From assembly GCA_041748075.1 (NCBI GenBank), contig JBGTDX010000090.1, forward strand, positions 58,523-122,522: a stretch of 64,000 nucleotides of DNA, in the 5' to 3' direction. Below the pieces are notes generated by a model. It saw only the letters and a list, made by a program, of their open reading frames with translations, was not told the origin of the DNA and did no database searches. This document shows, piece after piece, positions 50,048-58,522 of this stretch (position 1 is the stretch's first letter; the number at the start of each line of letters is the position of its first letter). The stretch is from JBGSYJ01 sp041748075. Its GTDB lineage: Bacteria; Acidobacteriota; Thermoanaerobaculia; Gp7-AA8. Made by a program: the position numbers and the translations under genes.

Positions 50048-50431
50048 ATCGGGCGGCGCGATCTGCCGGAGCGAACGTTCGAATTTGCGAGAAGAGTCAT
50101 CCTTCTCTGCCGCGAGTTGGATCAAACACCTGGCGTCAGTCGAACCCTCGCTCACCAGTTGCTACGCTCCGGTTGCTCGATTGGCGCCAACATAGAAGAA
50201 GGGCAGGGTAGCCAGAGCCGCGCCGATTTCATTTCCAAGTATTCGATCGCCTGTAAGGAAGCTCGTGAGACGCACTACTGGCTTCGCCTGCTCAGGGCTT
50301 CCGGGCTCGCTCCCGAGAGCCGGCTGGACGAACTGACAAACGAAGCTAACCAGCTCGTCGCAATACTTACAACGATCGTGAAGAGAGCCCGAGCGAACAA
50401 GGAAGTGAGGAGAGTGAAGGACGAAGAGTGA
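50036..50431 (+). CDS. Four-helix bundle protein (23S rRNA intervening-sequence/S23 family)
   Basis: 131 residues in the S23/bAvd-like family: RTFEFARRVILLCRELDQTPGVSRTLAHQLLRSGCSIGANIEEGQGSQSRADFISKYSIACKEARETHYWLRLL is characteristic. Members occur in 23S rRNA intervening sequences and as free genes of unclear function; relatives (Avd) assist retroelement mutagenesis, but no reverse transcriptase is nearby. The gene starts and ends inside inverted heptamer arms. Confidence 0.85.
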   Translation: MKGEIGRRDLPERTFEFARRVILLCRELDQTPGVSRTLAHQLLRSGCSIGANIEEGQGSQSRADFISKYSIACKEARETHYWLRLLRASGLAPESRLDELTNEANQLVAILTTIVKRARANKEVRRVKDEE

Positions 50432-50510
50432 AGAGTGGCGCTTTCACTCTTCACCCTTCACCCTTCACCCTTCACTCTTCACCCTTCACTCTTCACCCTT
50501 CACTCTTCAT
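50406..50510. repeat. Heptamer repeat (TTCACCC/TTCACTC family), right arm of a gene-flanking pair
   Basis: A short GAGTGAA run and then a long TTCACTC/TTCACCC run (50444-50508) inverted relative to 49984-50047. The pair can base-pair across the four-helix-bundle gene. Confidence 0.85.
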
Positions 50511-50564
50511 AATGGGGGCTAGAATGTATACGCTCATTCGAACACGATTCCGGAGAATGAACCC

Positions 50565-52094
50565 ATGACCTCAGCAGCAAAAGTCGGCGGCTTCATGTTG
50601 ATCGTTCTCGCGATCCTCGCTTTCTTCATCATGAAAATCGAAGACCTCAGCTTCAGCCGAGGTGGAATGCAGAAGGTCCAGGCGATCTTCGATTCCGTGG
50701 CGGGTCTCGATGAAAAGTCGGCTGTGCGTGTCGCGGGCGTGAGAAAGGGAAAGGTCGCTTCGATCAGCCTTACGCCGGAGGGTCGTGCACTGGTGACCCT
50801 GGAGGTCGACAACGACGTCCGGCTGCATCAGGGAGCTACTGCGAAAGTTGCGAATATGGGGCTTCTGGGCGAGAAGTACATCGAGCTGACCACGGGAAAC
50901 CCGTCAGCCCCGGTGCTCTCGGCCGACGGTGATCGTCCAATCATGCTCGGAGCTGGTGATCAGCCGGCGAGCATCGACGACGTAACCACGCAGGTCTCGG
51001 ATATCGCGAACGACGTCAAGGCGATCACGGCCTCTCTGCGACAGGCGCTAGGTGGTGCGGAAGGAGCGCAGCGCCTCGAAGTCATCGTCGACAATGTCCG
51101 CCAGATCACCGATCAGGTGAGGCTGCTGATCGAGGTCAATCGCGGCAACGTCACCGCGACCGCTGAGAACCTCCGTGCGATCACGGAGAACCTTCGTGTT
51201 CAGATTCCCCAGATTGTGGCCAGCCTCGACGGCGCTGCCAACTCAATCGGCGGAACCGTGGGCGAGAACCGTGAAGATCTCAGGGTGATCGTCGAGAACC
51301 TGCGTGGCCTGTCGAGCGACCTGAAAACAACCGCGGACAACCTGAACTCCATCACCGGGCAGGTGCGGGCAGGTGAGGGAACAGTCGGAAAACTGCTTTA
51401 CAACGATGAAGCTCACGAGCGCCTCGTCGGCGCATTGACCTCCGTCGAAGGTGGCGTCGAGGAGCTCCGCTCGACCCTCGGCAGAGCCGGACGAATCGGC
51501 CTGGACCTGGGAATCAACGCCGAATACCAGGCGGGGCTTTCGGACGACGATGTCGAGGGCTTCTCCGGCACCTCCCGCACCGGCGTTCTCGCCCGGATCA
51601 TTCCCAATCCCGACAACAACCGCTTCTACAACATCGAGCTCGTCGATGTTCCCCGCGGCGACAAGACTGAACGAATCATCGAGACCACCGTGACCGACCC
51701 CATCACGGGCGAGACCAGAACGACGGTCACCAATCAGGTGAAGTTCGAGCGTGATTTCCTGATTTCGGCGCAAGCCGGCTGGCAGCTCGATGATCTCGCG
51801 GTTCGTGTCGGGCTGTTCGAATCTTCGGGAGGCGTCGGCGCGGATTACGACCTCAATACCCGGCTCAGAGTCACGGGCGAAGCGTACGATTTCGGCAAGA
51901 AGCGGGACGATAACCCGCATCTCCGGCTGCTCGGCCAGTACGTCATCCGCAAGGAAAAACCGAACTTCCCCATGGTCTTTGTCAGCGCCGGCGTCGACAA
52001 CGCGCTCAACGACACCGCCTACACCTTCGGCGGCGGCATCCGCTGGCGCGATGAGGACCTCAAGTACCTGATCGGAAGCATCCCGCTGCGCTAG
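50565..52094 (+). CDS. MCE/MlaD-family lipid transport protein with C-terminal beta-barrel-like domain
   Basis: 509 residues. Membrane anchor at about 9-24 (FMLIVLAILAFFIM), MCE domain at about 37-115 (KVQAIFDSVAGLDEKSAVRVAGVRKGKVASISL; NMGLLGEKYIELTTG), a long helical stretch (about 130-320) that would extend across the periplasm, and a beta-rich C-terminus (about 330-509) with strand patterns and a final Arg. MCE proteins form hexamers that ferry lipids between membranes. No adjacent mlaE or mlaF. Confidence 0.85.
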   Translation: MTSAAKVGGFMLIVLAILAFFIMKIEDLSFSRGGMQKVQAIFDSVAGLDEKSAVRVAGVRKGKVASISLTPEGRALVTLEVDNDVRLHQGATAKVANMGLLGEKYIELTTGNPSAPVLSADGDRPIMLGAGDQPASIDDVTTQVSDIANDVKAITASLRQALGGAEGAQRLEVIVDNVRQITDQVRLLIEVNRGNVTATAENLRAITENLRVQIPQIVASLDGAANSIGGTVGENREDLRVIVENLRGLSSDLKTTADNLNSITGQVRAGEGTVGKLLYNDEAHERLVGALTSVEGGVEELRSTLGRAGRIGLDLGINAEYQAGLSDDDVEGFSGTSRTGVLARIIPNPDNNRFYNIELVDVPRGDKTERIIETTVTDPITGETRTTVTNQVKFERDFLISAQAGWQLDDLAVRVGLFESSGGVGADYDLNTRLRVTGEAYDFGKKRDDNPHLRLLGQYVIRKEKPNFPMVFVSAGVDNALNDTAYTFGGGIRWRDEDLKYLIGSIPLR

Positions 52095-52196
52095 GAATCG
52101 CAAGTCGTGTCATCCTGAGAGGCTGTGAAGAAATCAACCGATGTGTCATCCCGAGCGGTGAATGGCTGACGCCAATGTGGCGAAGATGAACCAGCA

Positions 52197-52366
52197 CGTG
52201 GCGCGCGCAGGCATCAGCGGCCGCGAAGGCGGTCGCTACAGAGCTGGTTCCAGAGAACGCGAATATGGATCTGTAGCGGCCGCCTTCGCGGCCGCGTTCT
52301 TCTCCCGTTCCGCCAAATCCCCGGGCAGAGCCCGGGGCCGGACTGTGTGGCGCGCCTGCGCGCGCC
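52197..52366. repeat. Composite three-hairpin repeat (copy 2) with an inverted partial copy
   Basis: Forward element: GCGGCCGC-CTTC-GCGGCCGC (52276-52295), CCCCGGGC-AGA-GCCCGGGG (52319-52337), GGCGCGC-CTGC-GCGCGCC (52349-52366). An inverted partial copy of the first and third hairpins lies at 52197-52240. The 589-bp gap 52095-52683 contains this, degenerate palindromic repeats at 52106-52160 and the copy at 52476; no gene is visible. Confidence 0.8.
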
Positions 52367-52475
52367 GTGGATACCGGCCACCTTCTTCCACGACACGAAG
52401 ACCACAAGGTTCATTGGCAGCATGGGTGGGAGTAAGGGAGGGGCGAGGGATGACACCCTGACGTTTTTTTCACAG

Positions 52476-52557
52476 CCTCTGAGCGAAGCGAAGGATCTCC
52501 TGAAGACTTGCGGTATCGCCTCGAGGAAAGGGATCCTTCGCTGCGCTCGGGAAGACA
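52476..52557. repeat. Palindromic intergenic repeat (TCATCCTGAGCG family)
   Basis: TCTGAGCGAAGCGAAGGATC and GATCCTTCGCTGCGCTCGGG arms with CTCGAGGAAAG centre; the outermost arm is degenerate (GAAGACAC). Confidence 0.75.
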
Positions 52558-52683
52558 CTCCAGGTCAGGATGCTTTGACACGGGCTCGCGCTGAGGATGA
52601 CACCTCACCTTCAACCGGCCCGGAACTTGAAATCACTCGCTCACCCCGGCCGTATGCCCAGGAATTCACCTTCAGGAGCCCTC

Positions 52684-53775
52684 ATGTCGGAGATCCGGAA
52701 AGCAGTTCTGCTGTTTGGCGGTCGTAGCGCGGAGCATGACGTGTCGATCCTCTCGGCACGCTCGATCTTCGAGGCCGCTCCCAGAGACCGCTTCGAAGTG
52801 GTCCCGATCTGCATTGCGCGCAATGGCCGGTTCATCGGGCCAGAGAGAAGCCGGCAGATTCTCGACGGCTCGGGAAAAGCCGTGGAGGGCGAACCGGACT
52901 TCGCATTCGACCGTTGGTTGCGCGGCGAGAACGTCTCGGTGGTCTTTCCAATCGTTCATGGCACCTTCGGCGAGGACGGCAGCCTTCAGGGATACCTGGA
53001 AATTCTCGGAATTCCCTACGTTGGCAGCGGCGTGACCGGCTCCGCCGTGGGAATGGACAAATGGGTCATGAAGTATGCATTCGCCGCGGGCGGACTCCCT
53101 CTCGTCAGGCATGTAGAGGTTGCAGAGGCCGCGTGGAAGCGGGATGCCGAGGCCATTATCAGAGAGACAATTACGAAGTTGCCGTTTCCAATGTTCGCAA
53201 AGCCCGCGAACGCGGGCTCCTCGGTGGGAGTGTCGAAAGTGAAGTCCGCATCCGAGCTGCCACGTGCCGTCGACAAGGCGTTCCGCTTCGACGACAGAGT
53301 GCTGATCGAGGAGGGCATCGATGCTCGTGAGATCGAAGTCTCCGTCCTGGGCAATGATGACCCGGAGGCCTCGCTTCCGGGGGAGATCATTACGGGCCGC
53401 GAGTTCTACGACTACGAGGACAAGTACATCGAAGAGGGCTCGAGTCTCGTGATTCCGGCAGAGCTGGAAGAGGAGCAGACCGAAGAGATGCGCAGCCTGG
53501 CGCTCCGGGCGTTCAGGGCAGTGGGTGCCGTGGGCTATGCCCGTGTCGATTTCTTCATCGACAGAAAGACCGACTCCATCTACTTGAACGAGATCAACAC
53601 GGCCCCGGGCTTTACGAAGATCTCGATGTATCCGAAGCTCTGGGAGGCGTCGGGACTCCCCTATCCGGACCTGATCGGAAAGCTTCTCGAGCTCGGAATC
53701 GAGCGTGCCGGGACGCGCTCGCGGCGTTTCGACGATATGATGCAATTCTTCGACGAAGTGAAGAGTCTCACGTAG
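52684..53775 (+). CDS. ddl: D-alanine-D-alanine ligase
   Basis: ATP-grasp ligase making the D-Ala-D-Ala of peptidoglycan precursors. 363 residues from the ATG at 52684; the frame upstream is repeat-derived. Seen: VLLFGGRSAEHDVSILSARSIF, PIVHGTFGEDGSLQGYLEILGIPYVGSGVTGSAVGMDK, FAKPANAGSSVGVSKV, EGIDAREIEVSVLGN, GYARVDFFID, and YLNEINTAPGFT. It makes the substrate that the VanX-like enzyme elsewhere in the window would hydrolyse. Confidence 0.95.
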   Translation: MSEIRKAVLLFGGRSAEHDVSILSARSIFEAAPRDRFEVVPICIARNGRFIGPERSRQILDGSGKAVEGEPDFAFDRWLRGENVSVVFPIVHGTFGEDGSLQGYLEILGIPYVGSGVTGSAVGMDKWVMKYAFAAGGLPLVRHVEVAEAAWKRDAEAIIRETITKLPFPMFAKPANAGSSVGVSKVKSASELPRAVDKAFRFDDRVLIEEGIDAREIEVSVLGNDDPEASLPGEIITGREFYDYEDKYIEEGSSLVIPAELEEEQTEEMRSLALRAFRAVGAVGYARVDFFIDRKTDSIYLNEINTAPGFTKISMYPKLWEASGLPYPDLIGKLLELGIERAGTRSRRFDDMMQFFDEVKSLT

Positions 53776-53877
53776 ATAACACGAAGAATGTCGCTGTTTT
53801 TGAACGCTATCTTCACTTCACGGGTTCATCTTTCATCATTGATCCGATAGAATCGCCGAAACCTACAAGGAGATCTC

Positions 53878-54294
53878 ATGAGCGAAATGCCGCCTCCGAG
53901 CATTCCCCCGTCTACACCACCGCCTCCGGGAGGTGGGTACGTACCGCCGCCACCGCCACCGGGCGGGCCGGCAAGCTCCGACCGAACCCTCATGCTCGTT
54001 CTCAGTTATCTCGGAATCCTCGCGCTGATTCCGCTGCTCACCAAGAAGGATGATCCTGACGTTCAATGGCACGCGAAAAATGGACTGGCCATCTTCGTCG
54101 CGTGGATCGTGATCTCCATCGTATGGGCAATTCTCAGCGCCTTTCTTCCCGACGCGATCGGCTGCGCAATGAGCTTCATCAGTTGTGGCATATCGCTTGC
54201 CGGTTTGGCTGTCATCATCATCGCAATCATGAAGGCCCTCAAGGGCGAGAGACTTCGCCTGCCGGTCATCAGCGACTTCGCGGACAAAATGTAA
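53878..54294 (+). CDS. DUF4870-type membrane protein with Pro/Gly-rich N-terminus
   Basis: 138 residues. A Pro-rich start (PPPSIPPSTPPPPGGGYVPPPPPPGGPASS) precedes a DUF4870-like domain: LVLSYLGILALIPLLTKKDDPDVQWHAKNGLAIFVAW, then three hydrophobic helices. Function of the family unknown. Twelve bp upstream of the next Pro-rich gene; both have AGGAG-type sites. Confidence 0.8.
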   Translation: MSEMPPPSIPPSTPPPPGGGYVPPPPPPGGPASSDRTLMLVLSYLGILALIPLLTKKDDPDVQWHAKNGLAIFVAWIVISIVWAILSAFLPDAIGCAMSFISCGISLAGLAVIIIAIMKALKGERLRLPVISDFADKM

Positions 54295-54306
54295 GGAGGG
54301 GTATCC

Positions 54307-54687
54307 ATGTCGAACGCACAGGGCGGTTACACGCCGCCACCACCTCCACCACCAGGAGGCCAGCTTCCGCCCGGCGGACAACCTCCTCCACCGGGAGGTC
54401 AGCCTCCTGCCGGCGGTGAGCTGATCTATCCTTCAGCGCCTCCGAAGGATCCGATTCTGATTCTGATTCTCAACCTGATCTTTTGCGTGATCGGCTACTT
54501 CATCATCGGCCAGTGGCAGAAGGGAATCGCCGCGCTGGTGGCGGCACTCGTGATAGGCGTCCCAACCTGCGGTCTCGGCATCGGAGCCGTCGCCGTAGCC
54601 TGCGCGATCGACGGTTACATGCAGGCCCAGGCGCTTCAGGAAGGACATCCGGTCGGTCAGTGGACGTTCTTCAAGGACCACCGCTGA
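54307..54687 (+). CDS. Small membrane protein with Pro/Gly-rich N-terminus
   Basis: 126 residues. PPPPPPPGGQLPPGGQPPPPGGQPPAGGE repeats are followed by two membrane helices (ILILILNLIFCVIGYFIIGQWQKGIAALVAALVIG) in a TM2-like arrangement and a short tail. No assigned function. Forms a pair with the preceding gene and ends at a clear intrinsic terminator. Confidence 0.7.
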   Translation: MSNAQGGYTPPPPPPPGGQLPPGGQPPPPGGQPPAGGELIYPSAPPKDPILILILNLIFCVIGYFIIGQWQKGIAALVAALVIGVPTCGLGIGAVAVACAIDGYMQAQALQEGHPVGQWTFFKDHR

Positions 54688-54710
54688 GAGTTCGATTCAG
54701 CAACAACAGA

Positions 54711-54738
54711 AAAGGCGCTCGCAAGAGCGCCTTTTTTT
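54711..54738 (+). terminator. Rho-independent terminator
   Basis: AAAGGCGCTC, GCAA loop, GAGCGCC(TTT) and a run of seven T. It follows the two Pro-rich membrane protein genes. Confidence 0.9.
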
Positions 54739-54805
54739 GTCGAAATGTTGCGCGTCATGGAGCACGTCACAGCCGGAGACAGGACATCGGAATCGGAATC
54801 TCCTG

Positions 54806-55348
54806 CTACCAGATGCCCAGCTGCAGCTTCGCGGCCTCGCTCATCATGTTCCGATCCCAGACCGGATCGAACACGACCTGAACGTCGGCGTCCTGGACAC
54901 CCGGGAGCGACATGACTTTGCCGCGAACGTCTTCGGCCAGAACAGGACCCATGCCGCAGCCCGGCGCCGTGAGCGTCATCTTGATCTTCGCCTTGTAGCC
55001 GTCGCCCTCGATCGGTTCGAGCTCGCAGAGATAGACAAGCCCGAGCTCTACGATGTTGACCGGAATCTCGGGATCGTACGTAGTCCGCAGCTGATCCCAG
55101 ACGAGCTCTTCGAGTTTTTCCTTCGTGACTTCGCCGTCGATCTGCGGCGCCGCTGAAGTCTCTTTGCCGAGCGCTTCGACTTCCGGGCCGGCGACACGAA
55201 CCATCATTCCCTGATCGGTGAGCACGGTGTACGAGCCGCCGAGGGCCTGCACGATCGTGACCTTCGCGCCCTCAGCGAGCGGGACGTCGTATCCGTATGG
55301 AATCTGAACTGCCTTGCAGTCCTTCGTCAGCGTGACTTCTTCTCTCAT
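54806..55348 (-). CDS. sufT: SufT-like Fe-S cluster assembly protein (DUF59/MIP18 family)
   Basis: 180 residues from the ATG at 55348. Matches the long SufT form: an N-terminal module (CKAVQIPYGYDVPLAEGAKVTIVQALGGSYTVLTDQGMMVRV) and a DUF59 domain (YDPEIPVNIVELGLVYLCELEPI, then TLTAPGCGMGPVLAEDVRGKV). Involved in Fe-S protein maturation. Last gene of the suf run, separated from sufU by a palindromic repeat. Confidence 0.9.
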   Translation of the reverse strand: MREEVTLTKDCKAVQIPYGYDVPLAEGAKVTIVQALGGSYTVLTDQGMMVRVAGPEVEALGKETSAAPQIDGEVTKEKLEELVWDQLRTTYDPEIPVNIVELGLVYLCELEPIEGDGYKAKIKMTLTAPGCGMGPVLAEDVRGKVMSLPGVQDADVQVVFDPVWDRNMMSEAAKLQLGIW

Positions 55349-55388
55349 CGTTTTCTCTCTTCCTGATCCCGCCCGTGACAGAGACACG

Positions 55389-55476
55389 GTGTCATCCTGA
55401 GCGCAGCGAAGGATCTCCTGAAGACTTGCTGGAGCGCCTCAAGGAAGGGGATCCTTCGCTGCGCTCAGGATGACAC
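55389..55476. repeat. Palindromic intergenic repeat (TCATCCTGAGCG family)
   Basis: GTGTCATCCTGAGCGCAGCG and CGCTGCGCTCAGGATGACAC outer arms, with a GCGCCTCAAGG centre, between sufU and sufT. Confidence 0.85.
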
Positions 55477-55487
55477 TCAATTCTTCT

Positions 55488-55937
55488 CTACTCCGTGGAA
55501 ACGACTTCCTTCTCACCCTTCACGACGCTGTTCATCGTGTGCCATGCAAGAGTGGCGCACTTGATGCGCGAGGGATGCTCCGCAACGCCACCGAACGCCG
55601 CGAGACGCCCGAGCGTCGGATCATCTTCAGCCTTCGCAGCCCCCGTCACCATCTGATGGAACTTCTCGAAGAGTACCGCAACTTCTTCCTGATTCTTCCC
55701 CTTCACAATCGAGCTCATCACCGACGCGGACGCCTTGGAGATCGCACAACCGGAACCTTGGAAAGAAATGTTCTTCACGAGATCGCCGTCCATTTCCACG
55801 AAGAACGTGTAGTGGTCGCCGCATAGCGGGTTGTAGCCTTCGGCCGTCCGGTTCGCGGATTCCAGCGGACCGAAGTTCCGCGGATTCTTGTTGTGATCGA
55901 GAATCACCTGCTGGTAAAGCTCACGCATGTCCGACAT
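55488..55937 (-). CDS. sufU: SufU-type Fe-S scaffold / sulfurtransferase
   Basis: 149 residues. NifU-N/SufU family: LYQQVILDHNKNPRNFGPLESANRTAEGYNPLCGDHYTFFVEM, ISFQGSGCAISKASASVMSSIVKGK, and SRIKCATLAWHTMNSV. The conserved Cys and Asp (CGD, GC, KC) form the metal site that accepts sulfur from SufS. It overlaps the sufS stop by one base (TGATG). Confidence 0.93.
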   Translation of the reverse strand: MSDMRELYQQVILDHNKNPRNFGPLESANRTAEGYNPLCGDHYTFFVEMDGDLVKNISFQGSGCAISKASASVMSSIVKGKNQEEVAVLFEKFHQMVTGAAKAEDDPTLGRLAAFGGVAEHPSRIKCATLAWHTMNSVVKGEKEVVSTE

Positions 55938-57190
55938 CAGCCAAACACCTCGATGACCCGGTTAATGGAACGGGCCAGCACATCGATATCTTCTTTCGTG
56001 TTGTACAGCGCGATGGAGGCACGGGCCGTAGCCGAAAGGCCGTACCGCGTCATCAGCGGCTGCGCGCAGTGATGACCCGTCCGGATGGCAACACCTTCCT
56101 GATCGACGATCGTTCCGATGTCGTGTGGATGAATGCCCTCGAGAACGAACGACAGCACACTGGCTTTCTCACGGGCAGTTCCCACTAGACGGAGCCGGGG
56201 GATCTCGAGAAGCCGCTGCGTTCCATACTCGAGCAGCTCGTTCTCCCAGGCGGCAATCCGCGGGAGACCCACTCCGGAAACATAGTCGAGCGCTGCGCCG
56301 AGGCCGATCGCTCCGGCGATGTTCGGCGTTCCCGCTTCGAACTTGAACGGAAGCGCATTCCAGGTCGTCTTCTCCCAGCTAACCGAGAGAATCATGTCGC
56401 CGCCGCCCTGCCATGGCGGCATCTTCTCGAGCAGCGATTCGCGGCCATACAACACGCCGATGCCGGTCGGTCCAAAGACTTTATGACCCGAGAAGACGTA
56501 GAAGTCGCAGTCGAGCGCCTGCACGTCGATGGGTGTATGGGGTGCACCCTGAGCACCGTCGATCAGGACTACGGCGCCGTGATGATGAGCGAGATCGATG
56601 ATCGTCTTGATTGGATTGACAGTTCCCAGCGCATTGGAGATGTGCCCCACGGCAACGAGTTTCGTCCGGACGTTCAGCAGCCTCTCGTATTCTTCGATAA
56701 GCAACTCGCCTTCGTCGTTCACGGGAATGACTCTGACGATCGCGCCCGTCTGCTCTGCCAGTATCTGCCAGGGCACGATGTTCGAGTGATGCTCGATCGC
56801 GGAGACGATGATCTCGTCGCCTTCGGCGATAAACTCTCTACCATAGCTCTGTGCGACGAGGTTGATTCCCTCGGTACATCCCCGCACGAAAATGACCTCG
56901 CGATCGGACCCTGCGTTGAGGAACCGGGTAGCCTTCGAGCGGGCCGCTTCGAACGCAGCGGTCGCGCGCTCGCTCAGAAGATGCACACCGCGATGCACGT
57001 TCGAGTTGTCCGTCGTGTAGAAGTGCGTGATCGCGTCGATAACTGCCTGCGGCTTCTGGGTCGTCGCCGCATTATCGAGATAGACGAGCGGCTTGCCGTG
57101 AACCTGCTGGCGCAGAATCGGGAAGTCGTCTCGCACGTCGGAGCCCTGAAAGGCCGAAGCCGGCGTCGCGATCGCGTTCGTCACACTCAC
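55937..57190 (-). CDS. sufS: Cysteine desulfurase
   Basis: PLP enzyme that mobilises sulfur from cysteine for Fe-S assembly. 417 residues from the GTG at 57190; the much longer open frame is not used, since sufD ends here as a GTGA overlap. Seen: DNAATTQKPQAVIDAI, SNVHRGVHLLSERAT, AIEHHSNIVPWQ, DGAQGAPHTPIDVQALDCDFYVFSGHKVFGPTGIGVLYG (PLP Lys in SGHK), and the SufS-type active-site Cys region RTGHHCAQPLM. Confidence 0.93.
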   Translation of the reverse strand: MSVTNAIATPASAFQGSDVRDDFPILRQQVHGKPLVYLDNAATTQKPQAVIDAITHFYTTDNSNVHRGVHLLSERATAAFEAARSKATRFLNAGSDREVIFVRGCTEGINLVAQSYGREFIAEGDEIIVSAIEHHSNIVPWQILAEQTGAIVRVIPVNDEGELLIEEYERLLNVRTKLVAVGHISNALGTVNPIKTIIDLAHHHGAVVLIDGAQGAPHTPIDVQALDCDFYVFSGHKVFGPTGIGVLYGRESLLEKMPPWQGGGDMILSVSWEKTTWNALPFKFEAGTPNIAGAIGLGAALDYVSGVGLPRIAAWENELLEYGTQRLLEIPRLRLVGTAREKASVLSFVLEGIHPHDIGTIVDQEGVAIRTGHHCAQPLMTRYGLSATARASIALYNTKEDIDVLARSINRVIEVFG

Positions 57191-58518
57191 GGGGAGACCC
57201 CCGGCCGCTCCCGCCCCGGCAGCTTCTCGAGCAGCGTGGCTTCGAGCTCCTCGCGCAGCTCCTTCACACGGATCCGCTGGACGACTTCGCTCGCGAACGC
57301 GTAGATCATCAGGTTGCGTGCATCCTCGACACTGATTCCACGCGAGCGGAGGTAAAACATCGCGTCTTCGTCGAGTTGGCCAATCGTCGAGCCGTGCGTG
57401 CACTTGACGTCGTCGGCGTGGATCTCGAGCTGCGGCTTCGTATCGATCGTCGCGAACTCGGAGAGAATCAGGTTGTTGTTCGTCTGCGCGGAATTCGTCT
57501 TCTGCGCATCCTTGCGGACGATGATCCGCCCGTCGAACACACCGCGGGAACGCCCATCGAGGACACCCTTGTATAGCTCGACGCTGTCGCAGTGAGGCTC
57601 CGCGTGGTCGATCTGTGTGTGGTGATCGACGTGCTGGGTGCCCCCGACGACATAGAGCCCGTCGAGCACGCATCCGCTTCCTTCACCGCCGAGCCTGATC
57701 GAAATGTCGTTCCTCGTGAGCGCTGCGCCGAACGAGATCGAGCTCGTCGTGAAGCGGCTGTCACGCTGCTGGTCGACGCGAAGGGTCGAGAAGTGAAACG
57801 CATCATCCGACTCGATCTGGAGCTTGTAGAGCTCGACGACGCTATTCGGTTCCGAGACCACTTCTGTCACAGCGAGCGTGAGGCGTGAAGCTTCCGAGCC
57901 GCCCTCGTAGCGCTCCACGATCCGCGCCTGAGAACTTGCGCCGGCGACGATGAGGTTACGAATGTTCGCAATGGCGGGATTTCCGGACTTGCCCGAGAGA
58001 AACACCAGGTGAATCGGCTCGGTCACGACGACACCGTCCGGGAGATGGAGAAACACCCCATCCTGCATGAGCGCCATGTTGAGGGCCACAAATGCATGGT
58101 CTTCGACGTCGGCGTAACGTCCGAGGTGAGGCTCGACGAGATGACGATGCTTTGTCAGCGCCTGAGCCAGGCTCATGCAGATGACACCTTCGGGCAATCC
58201 GGAGGTCGATGAAAGTGACTCGGAAATGAAACCGTTCACGAGGACGAGGCGGTGCTTCGCTGCCGCAGGAAGCTGCGTCGCATCCGCGCGTGAAGGCTCG
58301 GCAAGCGCGAACGCCGTCTGTGCGACGGGGGCCACGCTCGTGTTCCGCCAGTCTTCCATCCGGGTCGTCGGATAGCCGAGTGCGTGGAAGCGGGCCAGCG
58401 CGTGCGCGCGCAATGGCATGACCCACTCCGGCGACTCGATTGCATCGGCAAGCTGCCCATAGCGGGACGTAGCGGTCTCCGGCTGCTCGAGAGTTTCGAT
58501 AGTGTTCGCAGTCGTCAT
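57187..58518 (-). CDS. sufD: SufD, Fe-S scaffold complex subunit
   Basis: 443 residues from the ATG at 58518, four bases after the sufC stop. Beta-helix SufBD-core: FRQSSI-type N-terminus (TRMEDWRNTSVAPVAQ), VVVTEPIHLVF, SARIVERYEGG, DVKCTHGSTIGQLDEDAMFYLRSRGISVEDARNLMIYAF. Forms a complex with SufB and SufC for cluster assembly. Overlaps sufS by four bases. Confidence 0.93.
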   Translation of the reverse strand: MTTANTIETLEQPETATSRYGQLADAIESPEWVMPLRAHALARFHALGYPTTRMEDWRNTSVAPVAQTAFALAEPSRADATQLPAAAKHRLVLVNGFISESLSSTSGLPEGVICMSLAQALTKHRHLVEPHLGRYADVEDHAFVALNMALMQDGVFLHLPDGVVVTEPIHLVFLSGKSGNPAIANIRNLIVAGASSQARIVERYEGGSEASRLTLAVTEVVSEPNSVVELYKLQIESDDAFHFSTLRVDQQRDSRFTTSSISFGAALTRNDISIRLGGEGSGCVLDGLYVVGGTQHVDHHTQIDHAEPHCDSVELYKGVLDGRSRGVFDGRIIVRKDAQKTNSAQTNNNLILSEFATIDTKPQLEIHADDVKCTHGSTIGQLDEDAMFYLRSRGISVEDARNLMIYAFASEVVQRIRVKELREELEATLLEKLPGRERPGVSP

Positions 58519-58522
58519 CAGA

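Noticed and set aside
50036..50431. Diversity-generating retroelement accessory gene (Avd)
   Set aside because: No reverse transcriptase, template repeat or variable-repeat target was found near it; the S23-type four-helix bundle label is safer.
55937..57673. 578-residue sufS reading frame
   Set aside because: The first 161 codons overlap sufD and have no family similarity; the GTG at 57190 in a GTGA overlap gives the normal length.
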